DNA of 64,000 nucleotides from Bartonella sp. WD16.2 (GCF_002022505.1 NZ_CP019781.1:1697501-1761500); one strand, 5' to 3'; numbered from the stretch's first letter, positions 10,672 through 20,537 are shown. Translations and numbers: made by a program. Notes: generated by a model not told the origin, from the letters alone.

Positions 10672-11520
10672 TTAGTCGCGTAGGAGATCGTTAATGGATG
10701 TTTTTTCTCTTGTTTTTTGATCTACTCGTTTGACAATGACAGCACAGTAAAGATTGGGACCTATTCCACCGTTGGGTAGCGGTTTTCCAGGGAGTGAGCC
10801 TGGAACAACAACTGAATAGGCCGGTACTTCACCTATAAAAATTTTGCCTGTTGTACGATCAATAATTTTTGTAGATTTTCCAATAAAAACTCCCATGCCT
10901 AAAACAGCACCTTCACGAATAATGCAACCTTCAACTATTTCAGAACGTGCACCAATAAAACAATGATCTTCAATAATTGTTGGACCTGCTTGCAGTGGCT
11001 CCAACACACCTCCAATGCCCACGCCACCAGAAAGATGAACATGCTTACCAATTTGGGCACAGGAACCAACAGTGGTCCACGTATCAATCATTGTTCCTTC
11101 ATCTATATAAGCACCAAGGTTAACAAAAGATGGCATTAAAATAACGTTGGGCGCAATATAAGCAGAGTGGCGTACAATCGCTCCAGGAACTGAGCGGAAA
11201 TTGGCTTGTTTAAAATCAGCTTCTTGCCATCCAGAAAATTTTGAAGGTATTTTATCCCACCAACACGATTCATTTGTTTGACCAGAAATGATGCGCATAG
11301 GATTGAGTTTAAATGATAGAAGAATAGCTTTTTTTAACCATTGATAAATATGCCATTGACCATCTTCTTGGCGTTTTGCTACGCGGATTTCACCTTTGTC
11401 TAGAAGATTTAATGCGTGTTCAACGCTGTCACGAATTTCACCTTTTGTAGAGGTATTAATAGAATCGATATTGTTAAATGCTTTTTCGATAATTGTTTCA
11501 AGTTGTGTGAGATTGCTCAT
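10672..11520 (-). CDS. dapD: 2,3,4,5-tetrahydropyridine-2,6-dicarboxylate N-succinyltransferase
   Basis: The 282-residue trimeric enzyme adds succinyl from succinyl-CoA to tetrahydrodipicolinate in the lysine/diaminopimelate pathway, which supplies peptidoglycan. An N-terminal helical region is followed by a left-handed beta helix of hexapeptide repeats, seen as runs such as [13 protein letters not shown]. The ATG at 11520 (MSNLTQLE) is chosen because it matches the family; an upstream TTG at 11541 only adds a few residues. It is divergent from the LOG-family gene. The aminotransferase ArgD at 56010 probably serves the next step, as in many bacteria. Confidence 0.96.
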   Translation of the reverse strand: MSNLTQLETIIEKAFNNIDSINTSTKGEIRDSVEHALNLLDKGEIRVAKRQEDGQWHIYQWLKKAILLSFKLNPMRIISGQTNESCWWDKIPSKFSGWQEADFKQANFRSVPGAIVRHSAYIAPNVILMPSFVNLGAYIDEGTMIDTWTTVGSCAQIGKHVHLSGGVGIGGVLEPLQAGPTIIEDHCFIGARSEIVEGCIIREGAVLGMGVFIGKSTKIIDRTTGKIFIGEVPAYSVVVPGSLPGKPLPNGGIGPNLYCAVIVKRVDQKTREKTSINDLLRD

Positions 11521-11650
11521 TGCCAAAGTTCCATTAAGCAAGTTAAAAGCATAAAGATTTATTGTTTATGGCCTACGTGAAGAAATGTGTGTAGTCAATA
11601 AAAGGATTTTAAAAAAGTGTAATAGGTATATAGAAAAAGGCTATAGGAGC

Positions 11651-12493
11651 ATGGTAAAAAGGGAAGAAAAAAATTATATGCTATCTTCCTCTGCAAAGGA
11701 AGTTGAACGACAGGTGAATGCAATATCTAAGACACCACAGATGCGTTCACTTACTTACCGTATAGCTTATATGGATCAAGAATTTATGATGCGCCCTGAA
11801 TTACGTTCACAGCGTCTTGGGCTTGAGTTTTTAAAACCGGAGATAGTTTTTCAGGAATGTGGCATTCAATCAACTGTTGTTTTATTTGGTGGAGCACGTA
11901 TTCCTGAGCCTGGACAAGAAGCATGGGCAGCGAAAAATCAACAACAAAAAAAGAATTTGCAAAGTATATCTCATTATTATGATGAGGCAAGAGAGTTTGC
12001 ACGTTTATGCTCACGCTATTCTGCCACCACAAAATATCGCGAATTTGTAATTGTTACAGGGGGAGGACCTGGGGTGATGGAAGCAGGAAATCGTGGTGCA
12101 GGTGATGTTGGTGCACCAACGATTGGTTTGAATGTTGTTTTGCCTCATGAACAATGGCCTAATACTTATGTGACACCGCATTTGTGTTTTAATTTTCATT
12201 ATTTAACAATACGAAAAATGCATTTTTTAATGCGTGCAAAAGCATTAGCAATTTTCCCTGGAGGATTTGGCACTTTGGATGAGCTGTTTGAGGCATTAAC
12301 TTTAATGCAAACAGGTCGTATGGAACGGGTTCCTATTTTAATATTTGGGAAGGAATTTTGGAACAATGTTATCAATTTTGATTATTTGTCCGCTCAAGGT
12401 ATGATTTCTCCCTCTGATGTTGATCTTTTTACGTTTGTCAATACAGCAGAACAAGCTTTTGAAATAATTCGTTCTTTTTATAAGTTGGGTTGA
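11651..12493 (+). CDS. LOG-family (TIGR00730) nucleotide phosphoribohydrolase-like protein
   Basis: The protein carries the Rossmann-like lysine-decarboxylase/LOG fold with GGGPGVMEA, the basic RKMHFLMRA helix and the signature PGGFGTLDE, which form the nucleotide and ribose-phosphate site. LOG enzymes cleave nucleoside 5'-monophosphates at the N-glycosidic bond; the bacterial role may be nucleotide salvage or pyrimidine/purine housekeeping. The start is uncertain: ATGs at 11585, 11651 and 11678 are in frame, and the region before about residue 30 of the shortest form is poorly conserved in style. It converges on truA with a 27-base gap. Confidence 0.85.
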   Translation: MVKREEKNYMLSSSAKEVERQVNAISKTPQMRSLTYRIAYMDQEFMMRPELRSQRLGLEFLKPEIVFQECGIQSTVVLFGGARIPEPGQEAWAAKNQQQKKNLQSISHYYDEAREFARLCSRYSATTKYREFVIVTGGGPGVMEAGNRGAGDVGAPTIGLNVVLPHEQWPNTYVTPHLCFNFHYLTIRKMHFLMRAKALAIFPGGFGTLDELFEALTLMQTGRMERVPILIFGKEFWNNVINFDYLSAQGMISPSDVDLFTFVNTAEQAFEIIRSFYKLG

Positions 12494-12520
12494 TAGTTTA
12501 AGAATACATTTTTAAAATAG

Positions 12521-13264
12521 TTAATAGTCAATTTTCATTAAATAAAGGCCTGAAGGAGGTGCGACCATACCACAGCGTGCACGGTCTTTGGCATGGAGAG
12601 CTGCTTCAAGATCTTGAGCTGTCCATTGTCCAATACCAACTTTCACAAGACTTCCTGCAAATGAACGGATCTGATGGTGAAGAAAAGAGCGAGCCTGTGC
12701 ATAAAGGAAAATTTCTTCTCCTTTTCTGTGCACATCTAAGCGTTCAAGGGTGCGAATAGGGCTTTTAGCTTGGCAGTGAGCTGAGCGGAAAGTAGTAAAA
12801 TCATGCTGTCCTACAAGCTTTTGGGCTGCTTCATGCATAGCATCGGCATTAAGATGTTTTGGTAGCCACCACACACGTTTAACGTTTAAAGCTGGTGGTG
12901 AGCGACGATTGAGAATTTTAAAGAGATAATAGCGTTTGGTTGCACAAAATCGTGCATGAAAATTATCTGGGACATTTTGTACATTTAAAACGGCAATATT
13001 TTCACCTTGTTGCTGCAAATGAGCATTAAGTGCATTATGTATAGTATTAGCGTGCCAGTTTTTTGTAAAATCAACATGCGCAACTTGTTCTATAGCGTGA
13101 ACACCAGCGTCGGTTCTACCAGCTGTAACGATGGTTAATTTTTGGCCGCTAAAGTTAAAAATAGCTTGTTCAATAGCACCTTGGATAGTGCGAAGCCCTG
13201 CTTGACGTTGCCAGCCAGCATAATTGGAACCATCATATTCAAGAGTGAGTTTAAAGCGTACCAT
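12521..13264 (-). CDS. truA: tRNA pseudouridine synthase A
   Basis: The 247-residue enzyme converts uridines 38-40 of the anticodon stem-loop to pseudouridine. The catalytic Asp is D52 in GRTDAGVHA, and the N-terminus MVRFKLTLEYDG is typical. The start at 13264 is chosen over an upstream in-frame ATG because it matches the family and begins one base after the fmt stop, which indicates translational coupling in the def-fmt-truA operon. Confidence 0.97.
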   Translation of the reverse strand: MVRFKLTLEYDGSNYAGWQRQAGLRTIQGAIEQAIFNFSGQKLTIVTAGRTDAGVHAIEQVAHVDFTKNWHANTIHNALNAHLQQQGENIAVLNVQNVPDNFHARFCATKRYYLFKILNRRSPPALNVKRVWWLPKHLNADAMHEAAQKLVGQHDFTTFRSAHCQAKSPIRTLERLDVHRKGEEIFLYAQARSFLHHQIRSFAGSLVKVGIGQWTAQDLEAALHAKDRARCGMVAPPSGLYLMKIDY

Positions 13265-13265
13265 A

Positions 13266-14195
13266 TCAAAAAACTGCAGAAATGTTGGTTCCTCGCAAAA
13301 ATGTTGGACTGTCAAGAATTTTACCACCAGATCGTTGGAGGTGAGTTATTTCTATTTGTCCTTTTCCGCAATGGATAATCAGATCTTTTTCTTCTATCCG
13401 GCCAATTTCAAGTGAGAGGTCTTCCACTACGCGACTTCCAAGAATTTTCACCCGTTCTTGTTTTCCACCAATATCCATGACGCACCAACAACCAGGAAAG
13501 GGAGACAGAGCGCAGATACGTTTGTGGATGGATTGTGCAGATTGCGCCCAATCAATTCGGGTTTCTTCTTTTTTAATTTTAGCGGCATAGGTTACCCCTT
13601 CCAAGGGTTGTGGGGTAAGTTTGAGTTGGTTTCTTTCAAGATCTGATAGAGCTTCTACTATGAGCTTTGCTCCGATGTGTGACAACTTATTTGAAAGTTC
13701 ATGAGCTGTCATATTATCGGTAATAGCGATTGAGCGAGACAAAGCGATAGGCCCTGTATCTAGTCCTTCATCCATTTTCATAATCATTATTCCAGTTTCT
13801 TGGTCACCAGCCATAATCGCACGTTGGATAGGGGCTGCACCACGCCAACGCGGTAATAATGAGGCATGAACATTTAAACAACCAAAACGCGGTGTTTCGA
13901 GAATAGCTTTTGGCAAAAGTAATCCATAAGCTGCAACAACAGCGACATCAATAGACAATGCTGCAAACCGATCTTGCTCTTCAGATGTTTTGAGACTTTG
14001 AGGGGTGAAAACGGGGATGGATTTTGCTTGTGCGGCATTTTGAACAGGAGAAGGGATTAATTTAAGACCACGCCGTCCTGCTGGACGGGGAGGTTGGCTG
14101 TAGACTGCTACAATATCATGACCAGCATCTAATAAAGCATGTAAAATGGGTACAGAAAAATCAGGTGTTCCCATAAAACCTAATCGTAATACCAT
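13266..14195 (-). CDS. fmt: Methionyl-tRNA formyltransferase
   Basis: The 309-residue enzyme formylates initiator Met-tRNA from 10-formyltetrahydrofolate. The N-terminal Rossmann part has the FMGTPDF start and the [13 protein letters not shown] loop next to catalytic N108 and H110; a C-terminal OB-like domain binds tRNA. The ATG at 14195 overlaps the def stop codon as TGATG, so the preceding in-frame GTG (14198) is less likely. It lies between def and truA, the standard arrangement in which deformylase and formyltransferase are co-expressed. Confidence 0.97.
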   Translation of the reverse strand: MVLRLGFMGTPDFSVPILHALLDAGHDIVAVYSQPPRPAGRRGLKLIPSPVQNAAQAKSIPVFTPQSLKTSEEQDRFAALSIDVAVVAAYGLLLPKAILETPRFGCLNVHASLLPRWRGAAPIQRAIMAGDQETGIMIMKMDEGLDTGPIALSRSIAITDNMTAHELSNKLSHIGAKLIVEALSDLERNQLKLTPQPLEGVTYAAKIKKEETRIDWAQSAQSIHKRICALSPFPGCWCVMDIGGKQERVKILGSRVVEDLSLEIGRIEEKDLIIHCGKGQIEITHLQRSGGKILDSPTFLRGTNISAVF

Positions 14196-14725
14196 CACAC
14201 AATTACTTTCTGTGTGTTTTTTTCTTTTGCGCGTTTTTTTAATTTTCGAATTACCATATCGCGCTTGATTTTTGAAATGTGATCAATAAAAAGACAGCCA
14301 TTCAAATGATCGATTTCATGTTGCAGGCAAGTAGCCAAGAGATCATCTGCTTCAATTTCTGTTTGCTTTCCTTCACGGTCTCTATAACGAACACGAAGAC
14401 GTTTAGGACGTTCAACTTGTGCGTAATATTCAGGAATAGAAAGACAACCCTCTTTGTAAATATTGCGTTCATCTGATAGCCATAAGATTTCTGGGTTGAT
14501 CACAACAAGCGGATTTTTAGGGGTATTGTTTTCAGCAATATCTATAACCAGCATACGTAATGGTACACCAATTTGAATAGCAGCAAGACCAATGCCTTGA
14601 GCGTGATACATGGTTGCCAACATATCATCCGCTAGCTTTTGAATGGCTAGATCAATATGTTCGATAGGTTTTGAAACTTCACGTAGAATAGGGTCAGGTA
14701 AAGTAACTAAAGATTTCATTGACAT
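14195..14725 (-). CDS. def: Peptide deformylase
   Basis: The 176-residue metalloenzyme removes the formyl group from new polypeptides. All three family motifs are present: GIGLAA (44-49), EGCLS (92-96) and QHEIDH (135-140). The metal ligands C94, H136 and H140 and the catalytic E137 are intact. It is the first gene of the def-fmt-truA operon. Two in-frame ATGs two codons apart are possible starts, neither with a strong ribosome binding site. Confidence 0.97.
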   Translation of the reverse strand: MSMKSLVTLPDPILREVSKPIEHIDLAIQKLADDMLATMYHAQGIGLAAIQIGVPLRMLVIDIAENNTPKNPLVVINPEILWLSDERNIYKEGCLSIPEYYAQVERPKRLRVRYRDREGKQTEIEADDLLATCLQHEIDHLNGCLFIDHISKIKRDMVIRKLKKRAKEKNTQKVIV

Positions 14726-14814
14726 AGAAATAAATTAATCAATGGTTTATTACTGGTCAATATTGAATGGGAGATTTACGCGCTTTTTCGTAATAAAATC
14801 GCTATATTGCTGTT

Positions 14815-15981
14815 ATGTTTGATTCGTTTTTTTCTTTGATACTCTTAAATGAGCGTTTTTATGAATTTATAGTTTTATTTTTACTAGCCGGTTTTGTGCT
14901 TATGATGATTATGCGCAGTAACCGGAAAAAGGCTATTGAAGCGACTACACATGCGCATGAAATGCAAATGCAGATGGCTGCATTGTTAAAAACCCAAGCC
15001 GAAATGCAAGGGCGTATGCAGACAATGGCAGAAATTTTTGGTCAAAGACAGGCTGAATTAAATCAGTCTATTCGCGAACAGCTCAATGGGATGACAACTA
15101 ATTTGGGTCAAACACTTCAGGTGCAGACCAAATCTACTTATGAAAATTTGACTCGTTTGCAAGAACGTTTAGCAGTAATTGATGCGGCACAAAATAATAT
15201 TCAATCGCTTACTGGGCAGATTATTCAGCTGCAAGCTATTTTAAATAATAAGCAGACACGCGGTATCTTTGGTCAAGGACGAATGGAAGCTATTATTTCT
15301 GACGCTTTACCAGCTAATACTTATGTTTTTCAGGCGGTTCTTTCAAATGGAAAACAACCAGATTGTCTCATTCATATGCCTAATAAAGCACCAGCTCTTG
15401 TTGTGGATGCTAAATTTCCTTTAGAAGCTTGGAATGCTATGCGTAAGGCGTCATCTTCTGAAGAACGAAAAAGAGCTGAACGCCAATTTCACACTGATAT
15501 GGATGTACATATTCGTGATATTGCACAAAAATATTTAATTCCCGGAGAAACACATGATACAGCTTTTCTCTTTGTGCCATCGGAATCAATTTTTGCAACA
15601 ATCTATGAAGATTTTGAACAATTGGTACAAAAAGCCAATCGTGCGCATGTAATTATTGTATCGCCATCTTTGTTAATGTTATCTGTTCAAGTTGTACAAA
15701 CCATTATGAAAGATGCAAAAATACGTGAACAAGCGCATTTGGTTCAATCAGAGGTAGCAAAATTGATGGAAGACTTTGGGCGGATGGACATGCGTATTCG
15801 CGCTTTGCAAAAACATTTTTACAAAACAGGTGAAGATATTGAGGCAATTTTAACATCGTCTTCTAAAATTATGAGACGTGCTAGTCGAATTGAAGCTTTC
15901 GAATTAAAAGAAGATGATTTTATATCAAAACCAGTAACAGCGCACGTTCAGTCGCAAACATTGCGTTTGGGTGATGAGTAG
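14815..15981 (+). CDS. rmuC: RmuC-family DNA recombination/nuclease-like protein
   Basis: The 388-residue protein has an N-terminal transmembrane segment (about residues 16-32), then a Gln/Met-rich predicted coiled coil (about 40-150), then the RmuC domain with FGQGRMEAI, VDAKFPLEAW and VSPSLLMLSVQ. E. coli RmuC limits inversions at short inverted repeats; biochemical activity is not firmly known. It is divergent from def across about 90 bases and probably monocistronic. Confidence 0.9.
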   Translation: MFDSFFSLILLNERFYEFIVLFLLAGFVLMMIMRSNRKKAIEATTHAHEMQMQMAALLKTQAEMQGRMQTMAEIFGQRQAELNQSIREQLNGMTTNLGQTLQVQTKSTYENLTRLQERLAVIDAAQNNIQSLTGQIIQLQAILNNKQTRGIFGQGRMEAIISDALPANTYVFQAVLSNGKQPDCLIHMPNKAPALVVDAKFPLEAWNAMRKASSSEERKRAERQFHTDMDVHIRDIAQKYLIPGETHDTAFLFVPSESIFATIYEDFEQLVQKANRAHVIIVSPSLLMLSVQVVQTIMKDAKIREQAHLVQSEVAKLMEDFGRMDMRIRALQKHFYKTGEDIEAILTSSSKIMRRASRIEAFELKEDDFISKPVTAHVQSQTLRLGDE

Positions 15982-16094
15982 TAAAATAAAGTTACTCAAG
16001 TAAATATAGGATAATTTTTTATCCTTTATTAATTTAGTAAGAATTTGGGAGTATTTATATTACGTTTTATCTTTTTATAAGGGGACAAAGGGTG

Positions 16095-16681
16095 ATGCGG
16101 CACCTTTTATTATTGGGGACATTTGCATTGTTTTTGGGCAGTTGTGCAACAAAGCCTCCCACATATACAGATAATGCTTGCGCTATTTTAGCTCAAAAAA
16201 TGGCTTTTTTGATAATTGGAAAAAAGCTTCTAGAAATGCAGAAATGCGTCATGGAATTCCTGCATCTATTATTCTTGCAACGATTAATACAGAATCGGGT
16301 TTTCGTCATAATGCGCGTCCTAAACGTAAAAAACTTCTTGGTTTTATTCCGTGGAAGCGTCGTTCAACAGCTTACGGTTATGCTCAAGCGCTTGATAATA
16401 CATGGGCAGTCTATATCCGCTCTACAGGAAGATCTTCTGCACGACGGACTAATTTTGCTGATTCTGCTGATTTTGTTGCTTGGTATCACCGCCAAAGTGT
16501 TAGACGCAATGGTGTTAAACCCAATGATGCGTATAATCTTTATTTAAATTATTACATGGGGCATGGTGCTTATGCCCGCAATAGAGGTCGTTCTACCCCA
16601 GCAATTACAGAAGTTGCACGACGTATGGATAAAATGGCGAGACGTTATGATCAGCAATTAAGAACGTGTGGATGGCGCTAG
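16095..16681 (+). pseudogene. Lytic-transglycosylase-like lipoprotein interrupted by a one-base frameshift
   Basis: The first frame gives a lipoprotein signal (LLLLGTFALFLGSCATKPP, with the lipobox at LGSC) and then loses homology at A6 (16195-16200). The second frame, open from 16178, continues with FFDNWKKASRNAEMRHGIP and an SLT-like domain (ATINTESGFRHNARP, GYAQALDNTW). Adding one A to the tract joins the two into about 195 residues. If read through, the protein would be an outer-membrane lipoprotein cleaving peptidoglycan. It may be a true pseudogene, a phase-variable tract or a sequencing error; the intact rest of the reading frame argues for a very recent event. Confidence 0.8.
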
Positions 16682-17027
16682 AAAGGGTTGCGCAAATAAC
16701 GGACAAAAGAGTCATTAAATATTTTGGGAAATTTGTATTTGTTGCGGATGATGTACGAGCAAATGATTGATCACTTCTGTTTCTGTAGGTTAGATTTATT
16801 TTGTTTAGTTGAAGCTTTTTAAGTTTTAAAGCTCATACTTAGTTGGGAAAATACAGTTATATCCCCTGATGCCACAGTAATATAATATTACAAAAATAAG
16901 TTCATTTTTCTCATTTCTAAAAGAGATAATATATCTACATAATCTTTGTAGTAGGATTTAAGATTATAAAATAGCTACAATACTAAATTCATAGATTAGA
17001 TGATTTCATAATTTTTCTTAAAATAGT
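16682..17027. other. AT-rich spacer, nothing recognised
   Basis: About 345 bases between the convergent lipoprotein gene and the DUF1150 gene. No frame, RNA gene or clear terminator is visible. Confidence 0.55.
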
Positions 17028-17279
17028 TTAGTGCAGTGTGACAATTTGTAACTCGTGTTCATTGGCACCTGCAAGAGCGATAGAGCGTTCATCGGACAAA
17101 ATGATTGGATGACCTGTTTCGCCAAAGAGAGCCCATATTGTAATTCCTGGAGTCATTGGCGGAAGATCTGGAAAATTTTTAGCTAGATCGTCTGTACAAA
17201 CTTTTTTTAAATAAGCAATCTGTCCTTCATTAGAAGAGGCAGTGTCTTGTAACGACAAGATTTGTTTATGCTCACTCAT
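17028..17279 (-). CDS. DUF1150 family protein
   Basis: The 83-residue product matches the small rhizobial DUF1150 family: an N-terminal variable part, then DLPPMTPGITIWALFGETGHPIILSDERSIALAGANEHELQ-like core, of which GITIWALF and GHPIILSD are the clearest blocks. The function is unknown. In many rhizobia the gene follows a small heat-shock protein (Hsp20/IbpA) gene; here no such gene precedes it. AAAGGA before the ATG supports the start. Confidence 0.82.
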   Translation of the reverse strand: MSEHKQILSLQDTASSNEGQIAYLKKVCTDDLAKNFPDLPPMTPGITIWALFGETGHPIILSDERSIALAGANEHELQIVTLH

Positions 17280-17813
17280 TTCATTGGTCCTTTATGCATT
17301 GACTTTTGTTATTTTCGCTGCTGACTTGAATTAGATCTATTGCATTTAATGAATAAAGAATAATTGATAAAAGATTATTTTTCAACTTAGTACTTATGCT
17401 ATACATATCTTTAATGAGAGGAAAAGCGTGTTGGAGCTTATGCGAAGTTATACCATGATAGAAATATTGATATAGCTTTAACTGTTTGTTTACTGTGAAT
17501 AGCCGGTTAATTCCTTCCAGAGGAAGTTTAAGCTTATTAAGCCTTAGTGGCGATAATAGCTAGAGTTTGCACGTATAATTCTTCTCATTATTTTTATGAA
17601 AATACTCACTATTTATAACTTATTAGTTATATCAATGTATTGTGATGTTTTATTTTTTTCAAATTCAAAAAGAAAAGGATAGAATATGTATCATTGTAAT
17701 AATTATACTTTAAAGTGATTAATTGACAAATCTTTAAAAAGCATTTTTCATATTTCTCTTATGTGGGCTAAAAGCGTGAGCAATAACTTCAAAGGAAATG
17801 AGAAAGAAGGTTA
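17280..17813. other. 534-base AT-rich spacer between the DUF1150 gene and nth
   Basis: This contains the divergent control regions of the DUF1150 gene and nth. A small hairpin (CTTCC-AGA-GGAAG, near 17515) is the only local structure seen, and there is no T run. No Hsp20 remnant could be read on the minus strand, where one would be expected from gene order in relatives. Confidence 0.55.
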
Positions 17814-18554
17814 ATGACTGAAAAGACAAGGCAATTGAGAAAAGCGCAAAAAGTTGTCGAAACATTATATAGAAAAGATGAAATTGCAGAAATCTTTCGC
17901 CGTTTTTCTATTCAACGCCCTACTCCCAAAAGCGATCTTATATATACGAATGCTTTTACTCTTTTGATTGCAGTTATTCTTTCAGCTCAGGCTACAGATG
18001 TTGGTGTTAATAAGGTTACACAAGAGTTATTTCCCCTTGCGGATAGACCGGAAAAAATGGTTGCATTAGGAGAAAAAGGGATCGCATCTTATATCCGAAC
18101 CATTGGTCTTTGGCGTGCAAAAGCCCGAAATATTTACGCACTTTGTTGTTTTTTAATTGATCAATATGATGGACAGGTGCCTGATAGTCGCGAAGCACTT
18201 ATGGCATTACCTGGTGTAGGGCGCAAAACGGCTAATGTTGTTTTGAATGTTGCTTTTGGTCAACCTACTCTAGCTGTAGATACGCATATTTTGCGCCTTG
18301 GAAACCGTCTTGGTTTAGCACCAGGTAAAACACCAGAGGTAGTTGAAGAGAAGTTAGTGAAAATTATACCAGCTTGTTATATGCATTATGCTCATCATTG
18401 GCTCATTTTACATGGGCGTTACATTTGCAAGGCGCGTAAAGCACTCTGTACACAGTGCATTATTGCTGATCTTTGCAAAGCAGTAATCAAAACAAATGCC
18501 ATGCCAGCACCCTTGGTTGAGGTTAAAGGAAATAGAGCTCCTGTTTTTTTTTAA
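17814..18554 (+). CDS. nth: Endonuclease III (DNA glycosylase/AP lyase)
   Basis: The 246-residue base-excision repair enzyme removes oxidised pyrimidines and nicks the abasic site. The helix-hairpin-helix LPGVGRKTANVVLN carries the catalytic K138; the catalytic Asp is D156 in VDTHILRLG. The C-terminal [4Fe-4S] cluster is complete as C205-x6-C212-x2-C215-x5-C221. A ribosome binding site AAGAAGG precedes the ATG. A run of T follows the stop but has no convincing stem. Confidence 0.97.
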   Translation: MTEKTRQLRKAQKVVETLYRKDEIAEIFRRFSIQRPTPKSDLIYTNAFTLLIAVILSAQATDVGVNKVTQELFPLADRPEKMVALGEKGIASYIRTIGLWRAKARNIYALCCFLIDQYDGQVPDSREALMALPGVGRKTANVVLNVAFGQPTLAVDTHILRLGNRLGLAPGKTPEVVEEKLVKIIPACYMHYAHHWLILHGRYICKARKALCTQCIIADLCKAVIKTNAMPAPLVEVKGNRAPVFF

Positions 18555-18608
18555 TACGGCCTTGCTATTTTATGTATACTGGCTTATGAAAACATGGTTA
18601 GAACCGCC

Positions 18609-18675
18609 CGGCAGGGCATGCCGTGGCTGTTTAAATAGCTTATTCAAGTTTTGATCAGTTTGATCAAATTTAAAC
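18609..18675 (+). promoter_or_regulatory. Folded leader of the rpmI-rplT mRNA
   Basis: Three stems are visible before the rpmI ribosome binding site. CGGCA/TGCCG (18609-18623) is a GC-rich hairpin. GTTTAAAT (18629-18636) pairs with ATTTAAAC (18668-18675). Nested inside is TTGATCA-GTT-TGATCAA (18651-18667), directly abutting the outer strand. The location suggests L20-mediated autoregulation as in other rpmI-rplT operons, but this is inference; I do not recognise a described alphaproteobacterial motif. Confidence 0.5.
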
Positions 18676-18690
18676 ATATGGAGTAGCAAA

Positions 18691-18894
18691 ATGCCCAAAA
18701 TGAAGACCAAATCATCTGCTAAGAAACGGTTCAAGGTTACTGCACTAGGTCGGGTGAAAGCAGCAGCAGCAGGCAAACGTCATGGTATGATTAAACGCTC
18801 TAATAAGTTTATTCGTGATGCACGTGGAACAATGATTCTAGCTGAATCAGATGCTAAAAAAATTACTCAGTATTATTTACCGAATGGCATTTAA
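18691..18894 (+). CDS. rpmI: 50S ribosomal protein L35
   Basis: The 67-residue basic protein begins [14 protein letters not shown] and has the L35 core with [12 protein letters not shown]. It is a large-subunit component. GGAG lies about 10 bases upstream. It is followed 33 bases later by rplT, the usual L35-L20 pair; infC, which often precedes rpmI, is not here. Confidence 0.98.
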   Translation: MPKMKTKSSAKKRFKVTALGRVKAAAAGKRHGMIKRSNKFIRDARGTMILAESDAKKITQYYLPNGI

Positions 18895-18927
18895 GCTTTG
18901 CACTTTTGATTCATAGGAGATTATCAT

Positions 18928-19329
18928 ATGGCACGTGTAAAAAGAGGTGTTACAGCTCACGCTAAACATAAAAAAGTTCTTAAAGAAGCTGAAGGTTTTC
19001 GTGGTCGGCGTAAAAATACCATTCGTGCAGCTAAAGCAGCGGTTGATCGTTCAAAGCAATATGCTTATCGTGATCGTAAAAACCGCAAGCGTACTTTCCG
19101 CTCTTTATGGATTCAGCGGATCAATGCAGCTGTTCGTGTAGAAGGTTTAACTTATGGACGTTTTATTGACGGTCTATCAAAGGCCGGTATTGAAATTGAT
19201 CGTAAGGTTCTGTCTGATATAGCTATTTATGAGCCCGCAGCATTTGCTGCTTTAGTGGTTTCTGCAAAGAAAGCTTTAGAATATTTAAAAGATACGACGC
19301 CTAATGCTTTTGAAGGCGCTGTCAAGTAA
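18928..19329 (+). CDS. rplT: 50S ribosomal protein L20
   Basis: The 133-residue protein binds 23S rRNA early in large-subunit assembly and often represses its own operon. The N-terminal basic arm ([19 protein letters not shown]) and the globular half with [17 protein letters not shown] are typical. TAGGAG precedes the ATG. An intrinsic terminator follows before pheS. Confidence 0.98.
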   Translation: MARVKRGVTAHAKHKKVLKEAEGFRGRRKNTIRAAKAAVDRSKQYAYRDRKNRKRTFRSLWIQRINAAVRVEGLTYGRFIDGLSKAGIEIDRKVLSDIAIYEPAAFAALVVSAKKALEYLKDTTPNAFEGAVK

Positions 19330-19369
19330 GCCAGTTGCGTTTTCTTAAAGCATTTATTTATTTGAGATT

Positions 19370-19400
19370 CCGCTCTGGTTATTACTGGTGCGGTTTTTTT
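19370..19400 (+). terminator. Intrinsic terminator between rplT and pheS
   Basis: A ten-step stem (19370-19379 with 19384-19393) contains one T-T mismatch and two G-U pairs, has a four-base loop, and is followed by seven T. It sits 21 bases before pheS. It may end the ribosomal-protein transcript or act as an attenuator of pheST; no Phe-rich leader peptide is visible. Confidence 0.75.
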
Positions 19401-19420
19401 AATGTAAAATAGGCAGAAAT

Positions 19421-20506
19421 ATGAACGATATTGAACGTCTAGAACAAGAAATTTGTTTAGCTTTAGAAGCAGCCAATGATGAACAGGCACTTGAAGCGAT
19501 ACGTATTGCGGCATTGGGTAAAAAGGGTAGCATTTCTGAACAATTAAAAGCATTAGGGAAGATGGATGCTGATGAACGCCACAAAGTCGGACCGATACTT
19601 AATGGGTTAAAAAATCGTATTTTAGAGTTATGGTCGCAAAAGCGCGATATTCTCAAACGTCACGCAACAGCTGTACGTCTCTCTAAGGAAACAATTGATG
19701 TAACTTTGCCTGTTCGTTCTTCACCTATAGAGCGTGGTCGTATCCATCCTATTTCGCAAGTGATTGATGAAATCATAGCTATTTATGCGAATATGGGCTT
19801 TTCTATTGCGCAGGGGCCAGATATTGAAACGGATTATTATAATTTTACTGCATTGAATTTTCCTGAAAATCATCCAGCGCGCGAAATGCACGATACCTTC
19901 TTTTTTGATGTGGATGAAACGGGAAATCGGAAATTATTGCGTACGCACACATCGCCAGTACAAATTCGCGTGATGGAAAAGCAACAAACACCAATACGCA
20001 TCATTATTCCTGGAAAAACTTACCGTATGGATTCTGATGCAACGCATTCACCAATGTTTCATCAGGTGGAAGGATTGGTGGTTGATAAAACTTCTACTAT
20101 TGCACATATGATGTGGCTTCATGAAACTTTTTGTAAAGCTTTTTTCGAAGTATCTTCGGTAAGAATGCGTTTTCGCCCATCTTTTTTTCCTTTTACTGAA
20201 CCGTCTATGGAAGTAGACATTCAATGTAATCGTTCCGGTTCAGAAGTGAAGTTTGGAGAAGGTCGTGATTGGTTGGAGGTTTTAGGATGTGGCATGGTGC
20301 ATCCTCATGTGTTAAAGAATGCTGGCTTTGATCCGGATGAATATCAAGGATTTGCGTGGGGTATGGGGATTGATCGTATGGCTATGTTAAAATATGGCAT
20401 GCCTGATTTGCGGGCTTTTTTTGAGACTGATCTACGTTGGTTAAATCATTATGGTTTTCGTTGTTTTGATGTGCCTGCCCTTTTTACTGGCTTGAGCAGT
20501 GTATAA
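19421..20506 (+). CDS. pheS: Phenylalanine--tRNA ligase alpha subunit
   Basis: The 361-residue catalytic subunit of the (alpha-beta)2 enzyme activates Phe and charges tRNA-Phe. An N-terminal coiled-coil arm (about 1-85) is followed by the class II catalytic core with motif 2 region [12 protein letters not shown] (near 260) and motif 3 [14 protein letters not shown] (near 310-323). The beta subunit gene follows after 31 bases. Confidence 0.98.
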   Translation: MNDIERLEQEICLALEAANDEQALEAIRIAALGKKGSISEQLKALGKMDADERHKVGPILNGLKNRILELWSQKRDILKRHATAVRLSKETIDVTLPVRSSPIERGRIHPISQVIDEIIAIYANMGFSIAQGPDIETDYYNFTALNFPENHPAREMHDTFFFDVDETGNRKLLRTHTSPVQIRVMEKQQTPIRIIIPGKTYRMDSDATHSPMFHQVEGLVVDKTSTIAHMMWLHETFCKAFFEVSSVRMRFRPSFFPFTEPSMEVDIQCNRSGSEVKFGEGRDWLEVLGCGMVHPHVLKNAGFDPDEYQGFAWGMGIDRMAMLKYGMPDLRAFFETDLRWLNHYGFRCFDVPALFTGLSSV

Positions 20507-20537
20507 TTTTGTCACGGTTTTCATGTGAGGTTTTAAG

